Assembly (NCBI GenBank): GCA_033239525.1
Contig: BSYO01000003.1
Location: 24,793,540 to 24,857,539 of the forward strand
Length of the DNA: 64,000 nucleotides
Source of the DNA: Nepenthes gracilis
Taxonomy: Eukaryota > Streptophyta > Magnoliopsida > Caryophyllales > Nepenthaceae
Reading direction: 5' to 3'
A program made the translations under genes and the position numbers. Shown piece after piece: positions 10,861 to 22,765 of this stretch (positions are counted from its first letter, which is position 1; every line of letters begins with the position of its first letter). The notes under the pieces were generated by a model, which saw nothing but the letters and a program-made list of their open reading frames with translations, had not been told where the DNA came from and did no database searches.

Positions 10861-11440
10861 TTTGGGATTCAATAAAATCCATGAGTTGTGTTGTAGCATC
10901 CTTGTGTCGGTTTCAATGAGATTCGGATTCAAAGAAATCCATGATGCATGTTGTTATTCGATATTCAAGTTATTCACACTGATATTTAGACCAAGGAATC
11001 CCTGTTCATTCTTTATTTTAGATTCAGAGGGATTCCACCTGTTATTGATAAATCTTATTATATTTGCGACATGGAGGGCTAGGGTGAGTCATCTTGCTTT
11101 CATTTTTATGTCGTGATTACAAGGGGCGAGAATATTAATGATAGTTCATGGGTTTGGGATTCAGTAAAATCCATGAGTTGCGTTATAGCATCCTTGTGTC
11201 GGTTTCAATGAGATTTAGATTCAAAGAAATCCATGATGTATGTTATTATTCGATATTCAGGTTATCCATACTAATATTTACACCAAGGAATCTCTATTTA
11301 TTCTTTATTTTAGATTCGTAAGATTCCACCTTTATAGGTAAATCTTAATATCTTTGCGACATAAAGGTCTAACGTGACTCATCTTGCTTTTACTTTTGTG
11401 TCGTGATTATGAGGGACCGCAATTTCTCGAATAGAGTTAG
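10861..11440. repeat. 292-bp tandem repeat, two units
   Basis: Units begin at 10,861 and 11,153 with TTTGGGATTCA and run in parallel through TCCTTGTGTCGGTTTCAATG to TCGTGATTA. The first unit holds an 86-codon open frame that is lost in the second, so there is no sign of coding constraint. Confidence 0.85.
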
Positions 11441-11727
11441 ATTTTTACTTTTCTCGTTGTGGTTTATGTATTTTGATATTCAAGATATATATTATTTATT
11501 ATGCGTTCTTGGTTGTTATCATTTGTTGAACATTTAATCCACTCTTGTGTTTTCTTAACTCATTAAGTTGATATTATTTGTCTTAGTAGGATATTTAGGT
11601 AGAGATGGAGGATCAAGTGTTTTCTTTTAGGCTGCGACGGAGTTATTGTTTTCATTAGTTTACTTTTTGTGGATATTGCTCTATATATGACAAAGCTATC
11701 AAGTTATAGTTGAAGAGTGTTGAGATG

Positions 11728-11729
<2 letters not shown>

Positions 11730-11797
<68 letters not shown>
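11730..11797. repeat. (AT)n microsatellite
   Basis: An uninterrupted run of about 33 AT dinucleotides. Its length in the assembly is likely to be imprecise. Confidence 0.95.
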
Positions 11798-11802
<5 letters not shown>

Positions 11803-11937
11803 GTGGTTTCCACATGAGCAGTCAAGTTAACGTGAATGATTAGGACTCAAGAAGTCACAAACACGGCGGTTAGACATATTGTTATTTGAGGATTATGATC
11901 TATATTTTGTAAATGAAATTTTTTTAGGGGGAGAACT

Positions 11938-12586
11938 TGTAGTACCTAGTATTTTTGGTGGGTTGTTTCATGCTAAAATCAATAAAAATTATCAGCTGTG
12001 GAAAATATTGACATTGAGAAGATAAGTCCTTTTCAAATTAATATTTCATAGTCGGGCTCCAATTGATTTTCAGAAAATCTAGGCATATCCCTAAAGTAAA
12101 TCCTTCTCTACACAAATTAGAAAATTTAATTTTAATCAGTTATTCTAATATTAGATATAAATATTATATTTAAATATATTATTTAAATTAGTAGTATAAC
12201 TATATTAGTAATAATATTATAATAATAAAATAATATTATAATAATAAAATAATATTATAATAAAGGAAAAAAAAACAATAAGAACTCTCTCGAACCCTCC
12301 CACATTTCCATCCGTCTCCCTTAGTCTCTCGCTCTCACCTTCTCTCTCTCGAAGCCTCCGAAACAAAACCCTCCACAGCTCTCTCTGTCAAACACCTCAA
12401 CAATCCGTTACTCTAACAACTTCAGTTCACCACAACCGTCTGCCAACCAAACGATTTCATTTTCATAACAAAATTTCCCTCAAAATTTTCCCCTCCACAA
12501 GTCTATTTAAGCTCCTTCACAGTAAGGAATCAAAGAGGAGAAAGGCAAGAGTGAGAAACAAAAGGAGAGTGAGTGAAAAAAATCAC
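11938..12586 (+). repeat. Probable LTR fragment with preceding polypurine tract
   Basis: A purine tract (TTTTTTTAGGGGGAGAAC, ending about 11,936) is followed by TGTAGTACCTAG. This is the arrangement at the internal/3'-LTR boundary of many plant gypsy elements. Downstream are an AT-rich U3-like stretch with a short TAATAATATTATAA-type repeat (12,180-12,260), a CT-rich block (12,280-12,480), a TATTTAA box (about 12,503) and a purine-rich end that could close at a CA near 12,586. No partner LTR was found, so it may be truncated. Confidence 0.4.
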
Positions 12587-12931
12587 AAGTGGCGGGCCTT
12601 TTATTAATATAGTGGAAAAAACCATTATATTAATATATTGATAAGATGTCTTTGAATTATGGGCTTTTTATTTCATGACAAATATTGAGACAAAAGAATA
12701 TTTAGGCAATAATAGTGATTGTTAGCAAGATAAATTAGCTAACATTACTACGTGCAAGGTATTTGATTGAATTTAATTTTTTTATTTTAAGCTACTTATA
12801 GGCGGAAATCTAATGGTATTATATATTAACTTAATTTTGTATTCAATTCCTATCGATTCATTAATTGTGTTATTATTTCATTACCCATGACAGTTGAACA
12901 CCCAAAAAATAAAAACCAATTCATATGGTTT
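12587..12931. repeat. Junction segment with inverted matches to 8,690-8,815 and 9,930-10,020
   Basis: Sequence between the LTR-like fragment and hairpin copy 2. About 12,605-12,740 is the reverse complement of 8,690-8,815, and 12,735-12,835 is the reverse complement of 9,930-10,020. The outer end of the transposon family is therefore present here in the opposite orientation. Confidence 0.65.
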
Positions 12932-14355
12932 AGTATTCAAATGAGTCATACAAGTTCAAGTTCAGGTTGTAATTTAAAGTATTTTTCTTAAAGTAATACA
13001 GATTGATGAAACTCGGTGCATTCCGAAAGTTAGAAAAATAATATTGTATAGATTTGTTCATAATTTTGTTCAAATGTATTAGAAAATTTTTTTTTTTTTT
13101 GAATTATTATACGACAATTTTACTTCTATTATATGAATATTACTTTTACATTTTTTATTAATATAAATTTAATATTTGTGTTAAAATTTCATCTATTAAA
13201 GTACATGATTTAGAGATAAAAATATATGCCTTTTATAACAATTATTTGCCACTAAATAGTTATTTTTTCATTTTAGGATATTATTAGTGATTCGTCTAGT
13301 GGGCATTAGATATTCATTCTAAAATTTTAGAAGGCACATGAAGAATGCAGAGATGAGTGTTGGATGAGGAATTTGGAGGATGTGGATTTGAGATGCACTT
13401 GTGGTAAGTGGCTTTGATAGAAGAACACTTGTACTGAATGGTCTCCTTGTTTACTCAGTTTGCAGTGAACTAATAACCAAAAATGGAGTCAGAAGCTGAG
13501 AGCGATTTAACTAGCTTTAGAGCTCGTGAGACCGTAAGAGTTTTGATTATACTTTTTATGTGTATTTTCGGTATTGTCTCTAGAATGTGTCTCTGGCCTT
13601 TTTATAGTCGCGGACGTTCACCACCTTCTTTAGGTGGTGTGGCTGGATGCCTGCCTTCTGAGAAGGTTGTTTGCCTTCTTTGTGTAGATGCAGGCGACAT
13701 TCTTGGTCATAACGGTTAGAATGAGGAGTCCCTATCTTCTACTGCGATCGCGCACAGTGACCGTTGAGGACGTTTTGCTGATTTGAGAGCCTTTCTTCAG
13801 GGATACGCTCTGATTCTGAACGGCATCCGTTACGGAATCGATTCTCATTTTTGAAGGTGCAACAAATTAGGGCAAATGACCGTTGCGCTTGGGGAAACGT
13901 GCGTTGGCCGATTTTGATCTAGGTCACACTTATTCCGTGAAAGTGATTAAGCTAATTACTGAGTGAATTAGCTGTTCGAAACAGGTTAGTTGATTTCATA
14001 ATTTGAAAATATAGACCCGTGTCAGGTATCATTTATAAACTCGTCTTTTTATTTTACAAATAGAAGATGAAAAAAGAAAAAAAAAACAATTAGGAGCATC
14101 CTATAAAATTGGTATGGATGAAAATAGCAGTAGCTACAATATACTTCTCCTATTTTCTCAAATCTGATGGAGTCATTTATTTTCTCTACATGGATCGAAA
14201 GAAATCAGAGTTCTGTCAATGGAAAGTTGTTAAAAATTACAGAGGAAAACTTCAAAATTAATTTTTTTGGATGCAAAAAGTGAGTGAGAGAGAGACAGAA
14301 AGAGAAGCATCTGACCTCGAGGAATGTCAATCCCATGGAGTTTAATTTTTCGATA

Positions 14356-14556
14356 TCAAGTCCGTCTCAACACAAGAATTGATATCACTTTATCAAAAAA
14401 ATTCATAAACTCTAATTCTAAATCTATATCATCTTCCTCGCCTTCACTGCTAGTAGCAGTGTCATTGGAAAAAATATCAAATTGTGCCGAATTGTAAGAG
14501 TCGGTCTCTACTTCATTAAGATCCTCTATATAACCTCTTTTATCACTTTCCATCAA
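14356..14556 (-). pseudogene. Acidic ORF remnant, inverted left-arm copy
   Basis: Minus-strand frame corresponding to the C-terminal two thirds of the acidic peptide encoded at 4,670-4,999. It differs mainly at one Ser/Phe and one Val/Asp position, and it is cut off upstream by a frame disruption near 14,560-14,575. The equivalent in the copy 1 left arm (1,379-1,700) is more broken. Confidence 0.3.
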
Positions 14557-15143
14557 ATCAGAGGTGGCGATTTTGTATTATTCTTGCCCATGTCATCCAT
14601 CAAATTATAGTAAGCATCTTCCTCATTATCTATATCCATATCCTGATCGTCGTCATCACTAGAATCCTTTTTATCACTCTGCATAAAATATGGATTGATT
14701 TCCTCTTTTTCTCGTTGTTAGAATAAAAGATGAAAAAGTTTGGTCACATATTATCGTTCAACACTATGTAATTAGGCTCGTAATTACACCAGATAGCCCA
14801 TTGTAAGTGAATCACATCCTTAAAACTTTGAAGATCCTTCTTCATATACTTACTTGGCATCTCAACATCCTCCGATGATGATAATCTTTATCTGGTAAAG
14901 GCCGGTAATGTCGATCAAGAAGATAGTTTCCACTATTTTTCATTTGCTTCTTCAAACTTCCTGGTCAATATTCGAAGGAATTGATTTGGTGATGCGAACC
15001 ATTTCGACTTCTAATTCTTCTTATTCTACTAAAATAACATGCGTAAGACGTGAAGAAAATTGAATCTACCGCATGCTAACTGGATTTAAAATATTTTTCA
15101 CAGTACGGATGCTCTACATCTCCTTTCCTGCTTATATATCAAT

Positions 15144-15368
15144 TCATATCTTTGGCCACCACGGCCACAAACAGTTTGTCTCAGTTCTGAGGGCAGATTC
15201 ATCATCGAAATACAATAACCTGAGTTTTATAGCAAAGTCATGACAGTTATGTAAACCTTCCATAGAAAATGAGGCAATATTTTGTCCGTCATTGCGGCGA
15301 AGGAGGACGATCTTTCCTTCGTTATAAGCAGAACTTCCAGAACAGTGAGATGCTGTTGACCTTTTCAC
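15144..15368 (-). pseudogene. Unrecognised ORF fragment spanning the left arm/loop border, copy 2
   Basis: A 74-codon minus-strand frame with normal-looking protein composition (segments such as MEGLHNCHDFAIKLRLLYFD). The equivalent frame at about 2,180-2,400 in copy 1 is interrupted. I cannot assign a family. It could be a captured exon; there is no upstream coding continuity. Confidence 0.25.
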
Positions 15369-17667
15369 CTACAGCTTGAAATACCTTTTTCGCATTTATT
15401 GTTACACGAAAGCAATATAAGGAATACAATATTTCTTACTGCTTCAAATGTTTTTCAAAAATTACAAACGTAACAATTTTTTATACCAAGAAAGGATTCC
15501 TTTAATTTGCAGAGACGAGCCCTCGATAAGATTCCTCTCTAACCTCAAATTAATGTTAATAACTAGGTAATAGTTTACATAATGTTTTTCTCACCCTACC
15601 TCTAATTAACTTCCGATGGGTGCGGAAAACTAAGTTGCTTTCCTCCCTATGCAAGATGTTGTCTCTAAACTAATGTTTGCGTGATCCGAATAACAAACAA
15701 TTATTTTGTAAAATGTCGATGCTGTCTGTCAGTAAGCTCCAATTGATACGAAGAACTTGATTGTAATCTGTAAGGCATTGTTTCCCCATAGTAAAGCATG
15801 AAGAACGGAGCCAGCTCTTCAAAAGTGTAATCAGTTTAAATATAGATTTTAGGAACGGTATATGAAGACGTAAATCCATTACCCTGTTTCCTCTTCATAT
15901 TATTTCTTTTTTCTTCTTGATTATTTTGTAACCAATTGATTATTTAAATGAATGAATGAATTGAATGTACACATATCGGAGTTTATTTTCTTCTGTGAAA
16001 GTGTTTGTAAAAATTTCTTCATATTCTTTTTTTTATTAATATATTTTTAACCTATAGATAATTTAAGTAAATGAACGAATAAATGATATATTGTTGGGTC
16101 CCAATATAAGGGCCCATAAAGAACGGCCCAAAGGAAGGGCCCAAGGCAAAGGCGGGAAATATTTTCGTTTTTGGCGAGAAGATTACTTTTGGCGGGAGTT
16201 TTTGGACTCGTCTTGGAGGGAAAATGTTCACCCCCTTTTTTAATAAAAGAACCAGCCGGGCACAAAAAGGGAGAGAGGAAAAGGCAGAGAAGAAAACAAA
16301 TCCCTAAACAGGGAAGCAAAGTCCTGAAATGGCGGGCCGGTGCCCTACCTTTGTTCTTGCTAATCGAACCCGAAGCTTCAAATGCAAAATTTGACCTCCC
16401 CGCCCTAATTCTAAACTCACCGGTGAAGTAGAGCAGCACCAAGTTCCGTTAATGGCGCCTGGTCCTCTTTTCCCGCCTCCGTCCACATAGGATTCGAAGC
16501 CCTCAATGGCGGTGCCCGGAATCCCTTCCCAAACAAAACGTACGGTCCCCTACAACCGCCATTCCTCTGCACCGCCCAATTCATGGCGAGATAGAGACTC
16601 AAGGTCCCTGAATCGAAGCTCGGTCTCATGGGAAATCTGTTCCTTCCAGCTGCACATTAGCCGAGCAGGGCGCGAAGTCCTCTCCATCTCTCCATCTGCG
16701 CCCGTCACCAAATAAACAGACGCTGCGTTCTCCCGAATGACGTCCGTGATTTCCTGCAGATCCGCGCCAGATCAAGCATAGAGCTCGCCAATAGTGGCGC
16801 ACAACCACTCTTTCCCCTAATAGGGCGGCTCAAAGCTCCCAACTATGGCCACCCTTCCTCCTCGTGCTCTCACCCGAAAACAGAGTCTGAGGCCCCCCTC
16901 AGATAATGGCCTGTTCCCACGACAACGGTCTCCCAGAGGCAGAGCCCCGAAAGCTCTCTCTAAACTGGAAACCCAAGGCTCTCAACAGAATAGAGAGCAA
17001 ATCCTCGCTCCTGCCAACGGCGCCTGGTCGCCGTCCTCCAGATCTAGTCAATGGAAGGTTTACATAATTGTCATGACTTTGCTATAAAACTCAGGTTATT
17101 GTATTTCAATGATGAATCTGCCCTCAGAACTGAGACAAACTGTTTGTGGCCGTGGTGGCCAAAGATATGAATTGATATATAAGCAGGAAATGAGATGCAG
17201 AGCATCCGTACTGTGAAAAATATTTTAAATCCAGTTAGCATGCGGTAGATTCAATTTTCTTCACGTCTTACGCATGTTATTTTAGTAGAATAAGAAGAAT
17301 TAGAGCCAGAAATGGTTCGCATCACTGAAATCGAATTCCTTCCGAATATTGACCGGAAGCTGAAGAAGCAAATGAAAAATAGTGGAAACTATCTTCCTCA
17401 GTCTGACATTACCGACCTTACCGATAAAGATTATCATCATCGGAGGATGACTGAGATGCCCGAAGTATATGAAGGATCTTCAAAGTTTTAAGGATGTGAT
17501 TCACTTACAACGGGCTATCCTGGTAATTACGAGCCTAATTACATAAAGTTGAACGATAATATGTGACCAAACTTTTTCATCTTTTATTCTAACAACGAAA
17601 AAGAGGAAATCAATCCATATTTTATGCAGAGTGATAAAAAGATTCTAGTATTGACGACGATCGGGAT

Positions 17668-17949
17668 ATGGATATAGATAATGATAAGACTTACTATAAT
17701 TTGATGGATGACATGGGCAAGAATAATACAAAGTACGCCACCTATAATTTGATGGAAAGTGATAAAAGAGGTTATATAGAGGATCTTAATGAAGTAGAGA
17801 CCGACTCTTACAATTCGGCACAATTTGATATTTCTTCCAATGACACTGCTACTAGCAGTGAAGGCGAGGAAGTTGATATAGATTTAGAATTAGAGTTTAT
17901 GAATTTTTTTGATAAAGTGATATCAATTCTTGTGTTGAGACGGACTTGA
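17668..17949 (+). pseudogene. Acidic ORF remnant, right arm of copy 2 (93 codons)
   Basis: Counterpart of 4,670-4,999. The shared C-terminal part, from KNNTKYATYNLMESDKRGYI onward, is identical, but the Asp-rich N-terminal part is altered by small indels around 17,630-17,695. No function can be assigned. Confidence 0.3.
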
Positions 17950-18247
17950 TATCGAAAAATTAAACTCCATGGGATTGACATTCCTCGAGGTCAGATGCTT
18001 CTCTTTCTGTCTCTCTCTCACTCACTTTTTGCATCCAAAAAAATTAATTTTGAAGTTTTCCTCTGTAATTTTTAACAACTTTCCATTGACAGAACTCTGA
18101 TTTCTTTCGATCCATGTAGAGAAAATAAATGACTCCATCAGATTTGAGAAAATAGGAGAAGTATATTGTAGCTACTGCTATTTTCATCCATACCAATTTT
18201 ATAGGATGCTCCTAATTGTTTTTTTTTCTTTTTTCATCTTCTATTTG

Positions 18248-18930
18248 TTTTCGTCTTCCGTGCCAATTAGTCTCTATTGTCAAGTATTAGTCGAGTTCAT
18301 ATCTCGATTTAGGGTTTAAAATCTCGCAAAACTGCCAACCCGGTACAAATTGCACCGTTACCAGCAGAGGAGAATTTCAGGGCACGGAGAGAAAGAGTGC
18401 AATGCAACGATGTACCCAACATGACCGCGAGAACATTTGGGCAAGTAACACGGAAACTGAAACAGAAAAAGGTTCAAACCTGTCAATGCCGGAGGAGCGG
18501 CAGCGGCAAATCGGAGCGGACGAGCGGAGGATTAGAGAGGCAGATGAGCGGCCGGCTCAAAGAGCCGCGGCGGCAGAGGGGCAGTGGACGAGTGCTGGAG
18601 GAGCGACGGCGGCGAAGAGGAGAGAACGAGTGGCGGAGAAGAGAGATAGGCGAGCGGCTGGTTGAGCAAGCGGATGGTGGGGTTGAGTGGACGAGCGGCG
18701 GAGTAGATAGGCAGACGAGCGGCGGCGGCGCGGAGGAGGACGTGCGGAGGCTGGAAAATTGGAAGTGGAAATCTCAGATTCGCAGCGGTGGACAGCAGTC
18801 ACGATTGAATTTTAATGTTAGGGTACTCGAGACGGATTTAGGGAGGTATTTATTTTCAGAATTTCTACTTTTTCTTTTACAAAATTTTAAAAAAAAAATA
18901 GATGCAAATTTTTTTATATATTAAAGAGAT
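18248..18930. other. GC-rich island of unknown origin next to the truncated element
   Basis: Abrupt change from the hairpin arm to GC-rich sequence dominated by GAGCGGCGG-like purine/GC repeats (about 18,480-18,740). A 175-codon open frame (18,397-18,924) exists on the plus strand, but its composition is almost all Arg, Glu and Gly from low-complexity DNA, and it ends in AT-rich sequence. The minus strand is also open (18,557-18,802), with a Pro/Ser/Arg/Ala-rich reading. This could be the leader or first exon of a disrupted gene, but I see no conserved domain on either strand. Confidence 0.35.
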
Positions 18931-19668
18931 ACCAAATAATTATACTGTGATGTAAAGTAAGAGAAAAAAAAATTACGGACAAGATTTATCCATTGTTTAA
19001 TTTTGGTAAGACTGGATTGATTTTATTTTATAAGTAAAGATGAGATAATATAGGCATTTTTTAAAATAAGAATCAAACTATTAAAGAGAAATATCGGAGA
19101 AATATATTTAGAATAATTTAGAATAATGATATATATATCTATATATATATTTATTTATATGTATTGATTAATATAAATAAAAGACAAAATATTAAGTACT
19201 ATAGAAATATTATCAAAATATCTAAAAATATCTCCATAATATCACACGTTCCTGATATACATTCTACTAAATCATTTACTTTTCAAATAACCATCCTTAC
19301 TGTTACATTTATGATATGTAAAATTACATAGAAGTGAGGAAAACTTGATTAGTAGAGAAACAAAAACTGTAAAACTAAAGCTGTAAAATTAGAGAAAACC
19401 TCTTGATGGGTATTGTTACTAAAGGCCTAAGAAGAATAATCCGTTAAGGGATTTGGCCGAGAAAAAAATGGTAGCCCAGTTGGCCTATACGATCCAAATC
19501 AATAGATATATCCACCGGCCTTATCCAAGCGGTTTGCTCCATGAAGGATGGCACTGCCAATTGAGCGGCATCTTATCCACCAAATGAATTTTTAGGTGAT
19601 TGACAAAAAAAAAAAATCAATTGCTCATTACATTCTATAAAAATTCCTCCTCTCCAACAAAAAAATGG
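18931..19668. other. AT-rich spacer, no gene seen
   Basis: AT-rich intergenic sequence between the GC-rich island and the F-box pseudogene. No feature can be supported beyond short AT runs near 19,130-19,160. Confidence 0.5.
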
Positions 19669-20967
19669 GATGACGCTTAACTAAATTAAAAACAAATCTT
19701 TCTACGATGTAAGGCGGTCAACAAACTTTGGTACTTTATGATCGCTCATGTTTATTTTAGTAGCTATAATTTGATTGGCCGTCGCCTTCATCTTCAACTT
19801 CAATCTTCTATTCCCTTTACCCTTGTATACCATTTTCGTGAGAAATTCCGACAGGCGGGTAGTGTTACCCAACTTCAAGGGTTCTCAAAGAATCCACTAA
19901 TATCTGAATTTTACTTCAAATTGGGCCATTTTGATCTCCGTTTTCTATCCAATTTTCGCAAAAAGGGCATCATTATTATCCAGCAAGTCTTGTGAGATGA
20001 CTAATTGTTATACTCATATAAAATCTGCAAAAGGCCAATTATTTGTTATTATATATGCAATCTGCTAACCAGGCAATGGATTGACGTCCCTCTCGTTCCT
20101 GTAAACATTATTGATGTTGACTTGGGCTTCTTATGTAAACCGATAACAAGTTCCCAGTGTTAGAATCATGAAAAGAAAGATAAAGGGAACCAGTTTACTG
20201 CTATCAGTTATTACAACATTGGTAGCAGCACTCATGATAATAATAATGGCAATGTAATGAATAACACTCACTACAATTACATAGTATTATTGGTTCCCAA
20301 ATATCGTTTTAGTTATGCGCTTGTAGAACCTATATTTGACATGGAGATTGATAAATTTTGTTCGAAGTCGGGTCAATGGAGCAAGTTGATCGTTAATTTA
20401 TACCCTCGCCACTCGAATTGGTTCTACCCAAACACTCATCTAGTTGCCGATGACAACAAGTTACATTTGATTAATCCCAATGGTGTTCTAGTGTTTGATC
20501 CCTTTGCAGATGCTCAGAGTTTTTGTCACGTTATAAATGGACCTCCAGCAGTTGGTGCAACAGGCGACAATTTTATGGCCTTCGGAGTGTCCCAAGGTCG
20601 TCTTCGTGTGGCTTATTCATCTTACAATGGTCCTTATGTGAATGTCTAGGAGCTTGATCAAGAGGGAAATGGTGTTGGGAAGTGGTATCTAGCATATAGT
20701 ATTTGCGTTGAAGAGATGCCCGTTGAAGTCGGTTGATATCCAAATTTGGTCATGGTCATTACTTTCCATCCTCATAAGGATGTTGTGTACATCAAGTTTA
20801 AAGATAATATAATTGTGTACGACTTGCAAATGAAAATAAAGTAAGCAACATATCGGTTTCTTCCCCTGAATCCCAAATCCATGCTTGTTGACCCAAGATG
20901 TGGCTATCCCAAAGCTTTTCTACTCCTCCACAATAGAGTGCCAACACCGGCGTCTTTATTGATGTAA
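19669..20967 (+). pseudogene. F-box protein pseudogene with F-box-associated domain
   Basis: One plus-strand frame reads as an F-box protein almost end to end but with stops. At about 19,690-19,745 it encodes FLRCKAVNKLWYFMIAHVYF, the C-terminal half of an F-box ('RCKxVxKxWxxLI'). Further on come CYYICNLLTRQWIDVP (the 'CNPTTKQWxxLP' block, about 20,040-20,100), GVLVFDPFADAQSFCHVI (about 20,480-20,540), FGVSQGRLRVAYSSYNG, and after a stop ELDQEGNGVGKWYLAY and FHPHKDVVYIKF (about 20,775). These are hallmarks of F-box-associated proteins that recruit substrates to SCF ubiquitin ligases. In-frame stops lie at 19,993, 20,002, 20,161, 20,647 and 20,734, with another near 20,840; the frame closes at 20,965. 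The N-terminal F-box half is eroded. No frameshift is needed after 19,690, so decay is by point mutation. Confidence 0.8.
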
Positions 20968-22670
20968 AATGACTCATATCATAAATTGTTGCCTACATTT
21001 TATTAAAATAAAATGCGGCTAAATATATTATATTTTAATTTTTTGATATTTAAAGCGGGTTTGGTAATATAATTTTTTTATAATTGATATAAATATTGAT
21101 AAGTTGCTATAATTTTATTTTTTTCTGTCTTATTTTTATTTATTAGCATCTCTTTGGGTGTGCATTGAGTGTTCCTAAATCATGATTATTATGCTTCATC
21201 TACTTCTTTTTATCCTTCCCCAAGGCTAATAGCATATGGCTTTAAAGTTTTAAAATATAATTTTGAAATTAAATTTTAGTTTTATATAATCAAATAATAC
21301 AATTAAAAATAGGCTAAGAATTTAAATTCTAGCTCCAACTTTCAAATGGGCCCATAGACAATTTTAATTTAACTTCTACATGTAGTGTTTTTATTCTCAT
21401 ATTTATAGTAATAAACTCATATAAAAATAAATTTATAAATAAATATCATTCAAATATGTTTTTTTTAAGAGAAAGTAATTGAATTTGACAATATTTTTGT
21501 ACTAATTTGTATTTATTAATTATTTTAAAGTTTTCATTAATTAATTTCATTAGCATTTGATACATGACATAACATTGTACTTGTTTTTATTTTACTTTAA
21601 AATAAGTTAGATTTTTTTATTTAAATTATATAAAGAATTAATTTTTTAAAAAAATTACAGCATCATTCAAATATTTAATCCATGCATAAAATAAAAAATA
21701 ATTACTCTAGATAATAATTTTAAATATGGAGATTTATATAATATAAATTATAGAACATATTTTATACAAAAAACAAGTTTAGTATGTTTTTAGAAAATAT
21801 TTTTACATAAAAATTATTTTTTAATCTTAAATAATTTTCTTTTATAAATATTAACTTTTATATTTAAAAAAATATGATAACTCGTCGATTAGGCCGAATT
21901 TGGTTGGATTTGGATGATGGACAAATATTGCCTTAGGCCCAAAGAACAGGCCCGAACTGAATTTTAATTTTTCTATTAATAATTTTTAGATAATAATTAT
22001 AGATGAATATTTTTTTTTTGGAAAATATTTATTATTTAGATATTAGTTATTGAAATAAATTAATATTTTAATTTTATACAGTATTAACATATTAAAATAT
22101 AAAAACTAATATCACACTCTGCCAACTCTGTCCGATTCAAACAATAAAAATGGATGGCTCAGATTTAAAAAATAATCACTATAATAATCAACAATAAATA
22201 ATAAATTAAAATTTATTTTATATTTTAATAATTTATTTTAATACTTATTATTTATCTTTTCATCAGTTAAATCTAAATACTTAAAATAATAATAATAATA
22301 ATAATAAATGTTAATAGAAGTACCGTAACATGTGAGCATTTGTCTCATATACAAAATTCTGTCTTATTTATATTTCTATCTGACAAATTTGGAAAATTTT
22401 ATAAAATTTAAAATAATCTATGAACCCCACTTGGGTATAAGTTTGAGGAGTTTTTTTTTTTTAAATAATTTGGATGACATCATTTTTCCCATGTTAGATG
22501 GAAACAATTATGACGTCATATTTGATATAATGGATTAGAATTTTATTCCATACTTATTTAAAATTAAATAATAATTTTATTATATGAATAACAAGTAGAT
22601 TAGAAATTTTTATTTTTATATAAAATATAATAACAATTTTAAGCCAAATGATAATTTTACTTTCTTATTG
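20968..22670. other. AT-rich spacer, no gene seen
   Basis: Strongly AT-rich non-coding DNA. A short open frame at 22,332-22,538 has no recognisable features. Nothing else can be supported. Confidence 0.5.
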
Positions 22671-22675
22671 ACAGC

Positions 22676-22765
22676 TACGTGGTGGTAGTGGTGGCGGCGG
22701 CGGCGGCTAGCATCGGTGGCAGCGATGTGGTGGTGCCGAAGGTGAGGTGGTGGCATCAATGCCAA
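22676..22765. repeat. GGT/GGC-rich imperfect trinucleotide tract
   Basis: An imperfect run of GGTGGTAGTGGTGGCGGCGG type inside otherwise AT-rich DNA. It gives spurious His-rich or Gly-rich reading frames on either strand. Confidence 0.8.

Larger units (their letters stand above)
12932..18247. mobile_element. Hairpin element copy 2
   Basis: Direct repeat of 1 to about 5,287. Paired arms cover about 14,056-15,263 and 17,051-18,247, around a loop at 15,264-17,050 (axis near 16,157). The left side (12,932 to about 14,056) has no partner because the right arm stops abruptly at 18,247, at the point matching 5,287 of copy 1, where unrelated sequence starts. No transposase frame is visible. The high identity to copy 1 suggests either recent insertion of the same element or segmental duplication. 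Confidence 0.75.

Noticed and set aside
10856..11116. 86-codon plus-strand frame in the 292-bp repeat
   Set aside because: The tandem second unit does not maintain it, so no coding constraint is evident.
18397..18924. 175-codon Arg/Gly/Glu-rich open frame
   Set aside because: Composition follows low-complexity GAGCGG repeats, the 3' part runs into AT-rich DNA, and both strands are open. It is not supportable as a coding gene.
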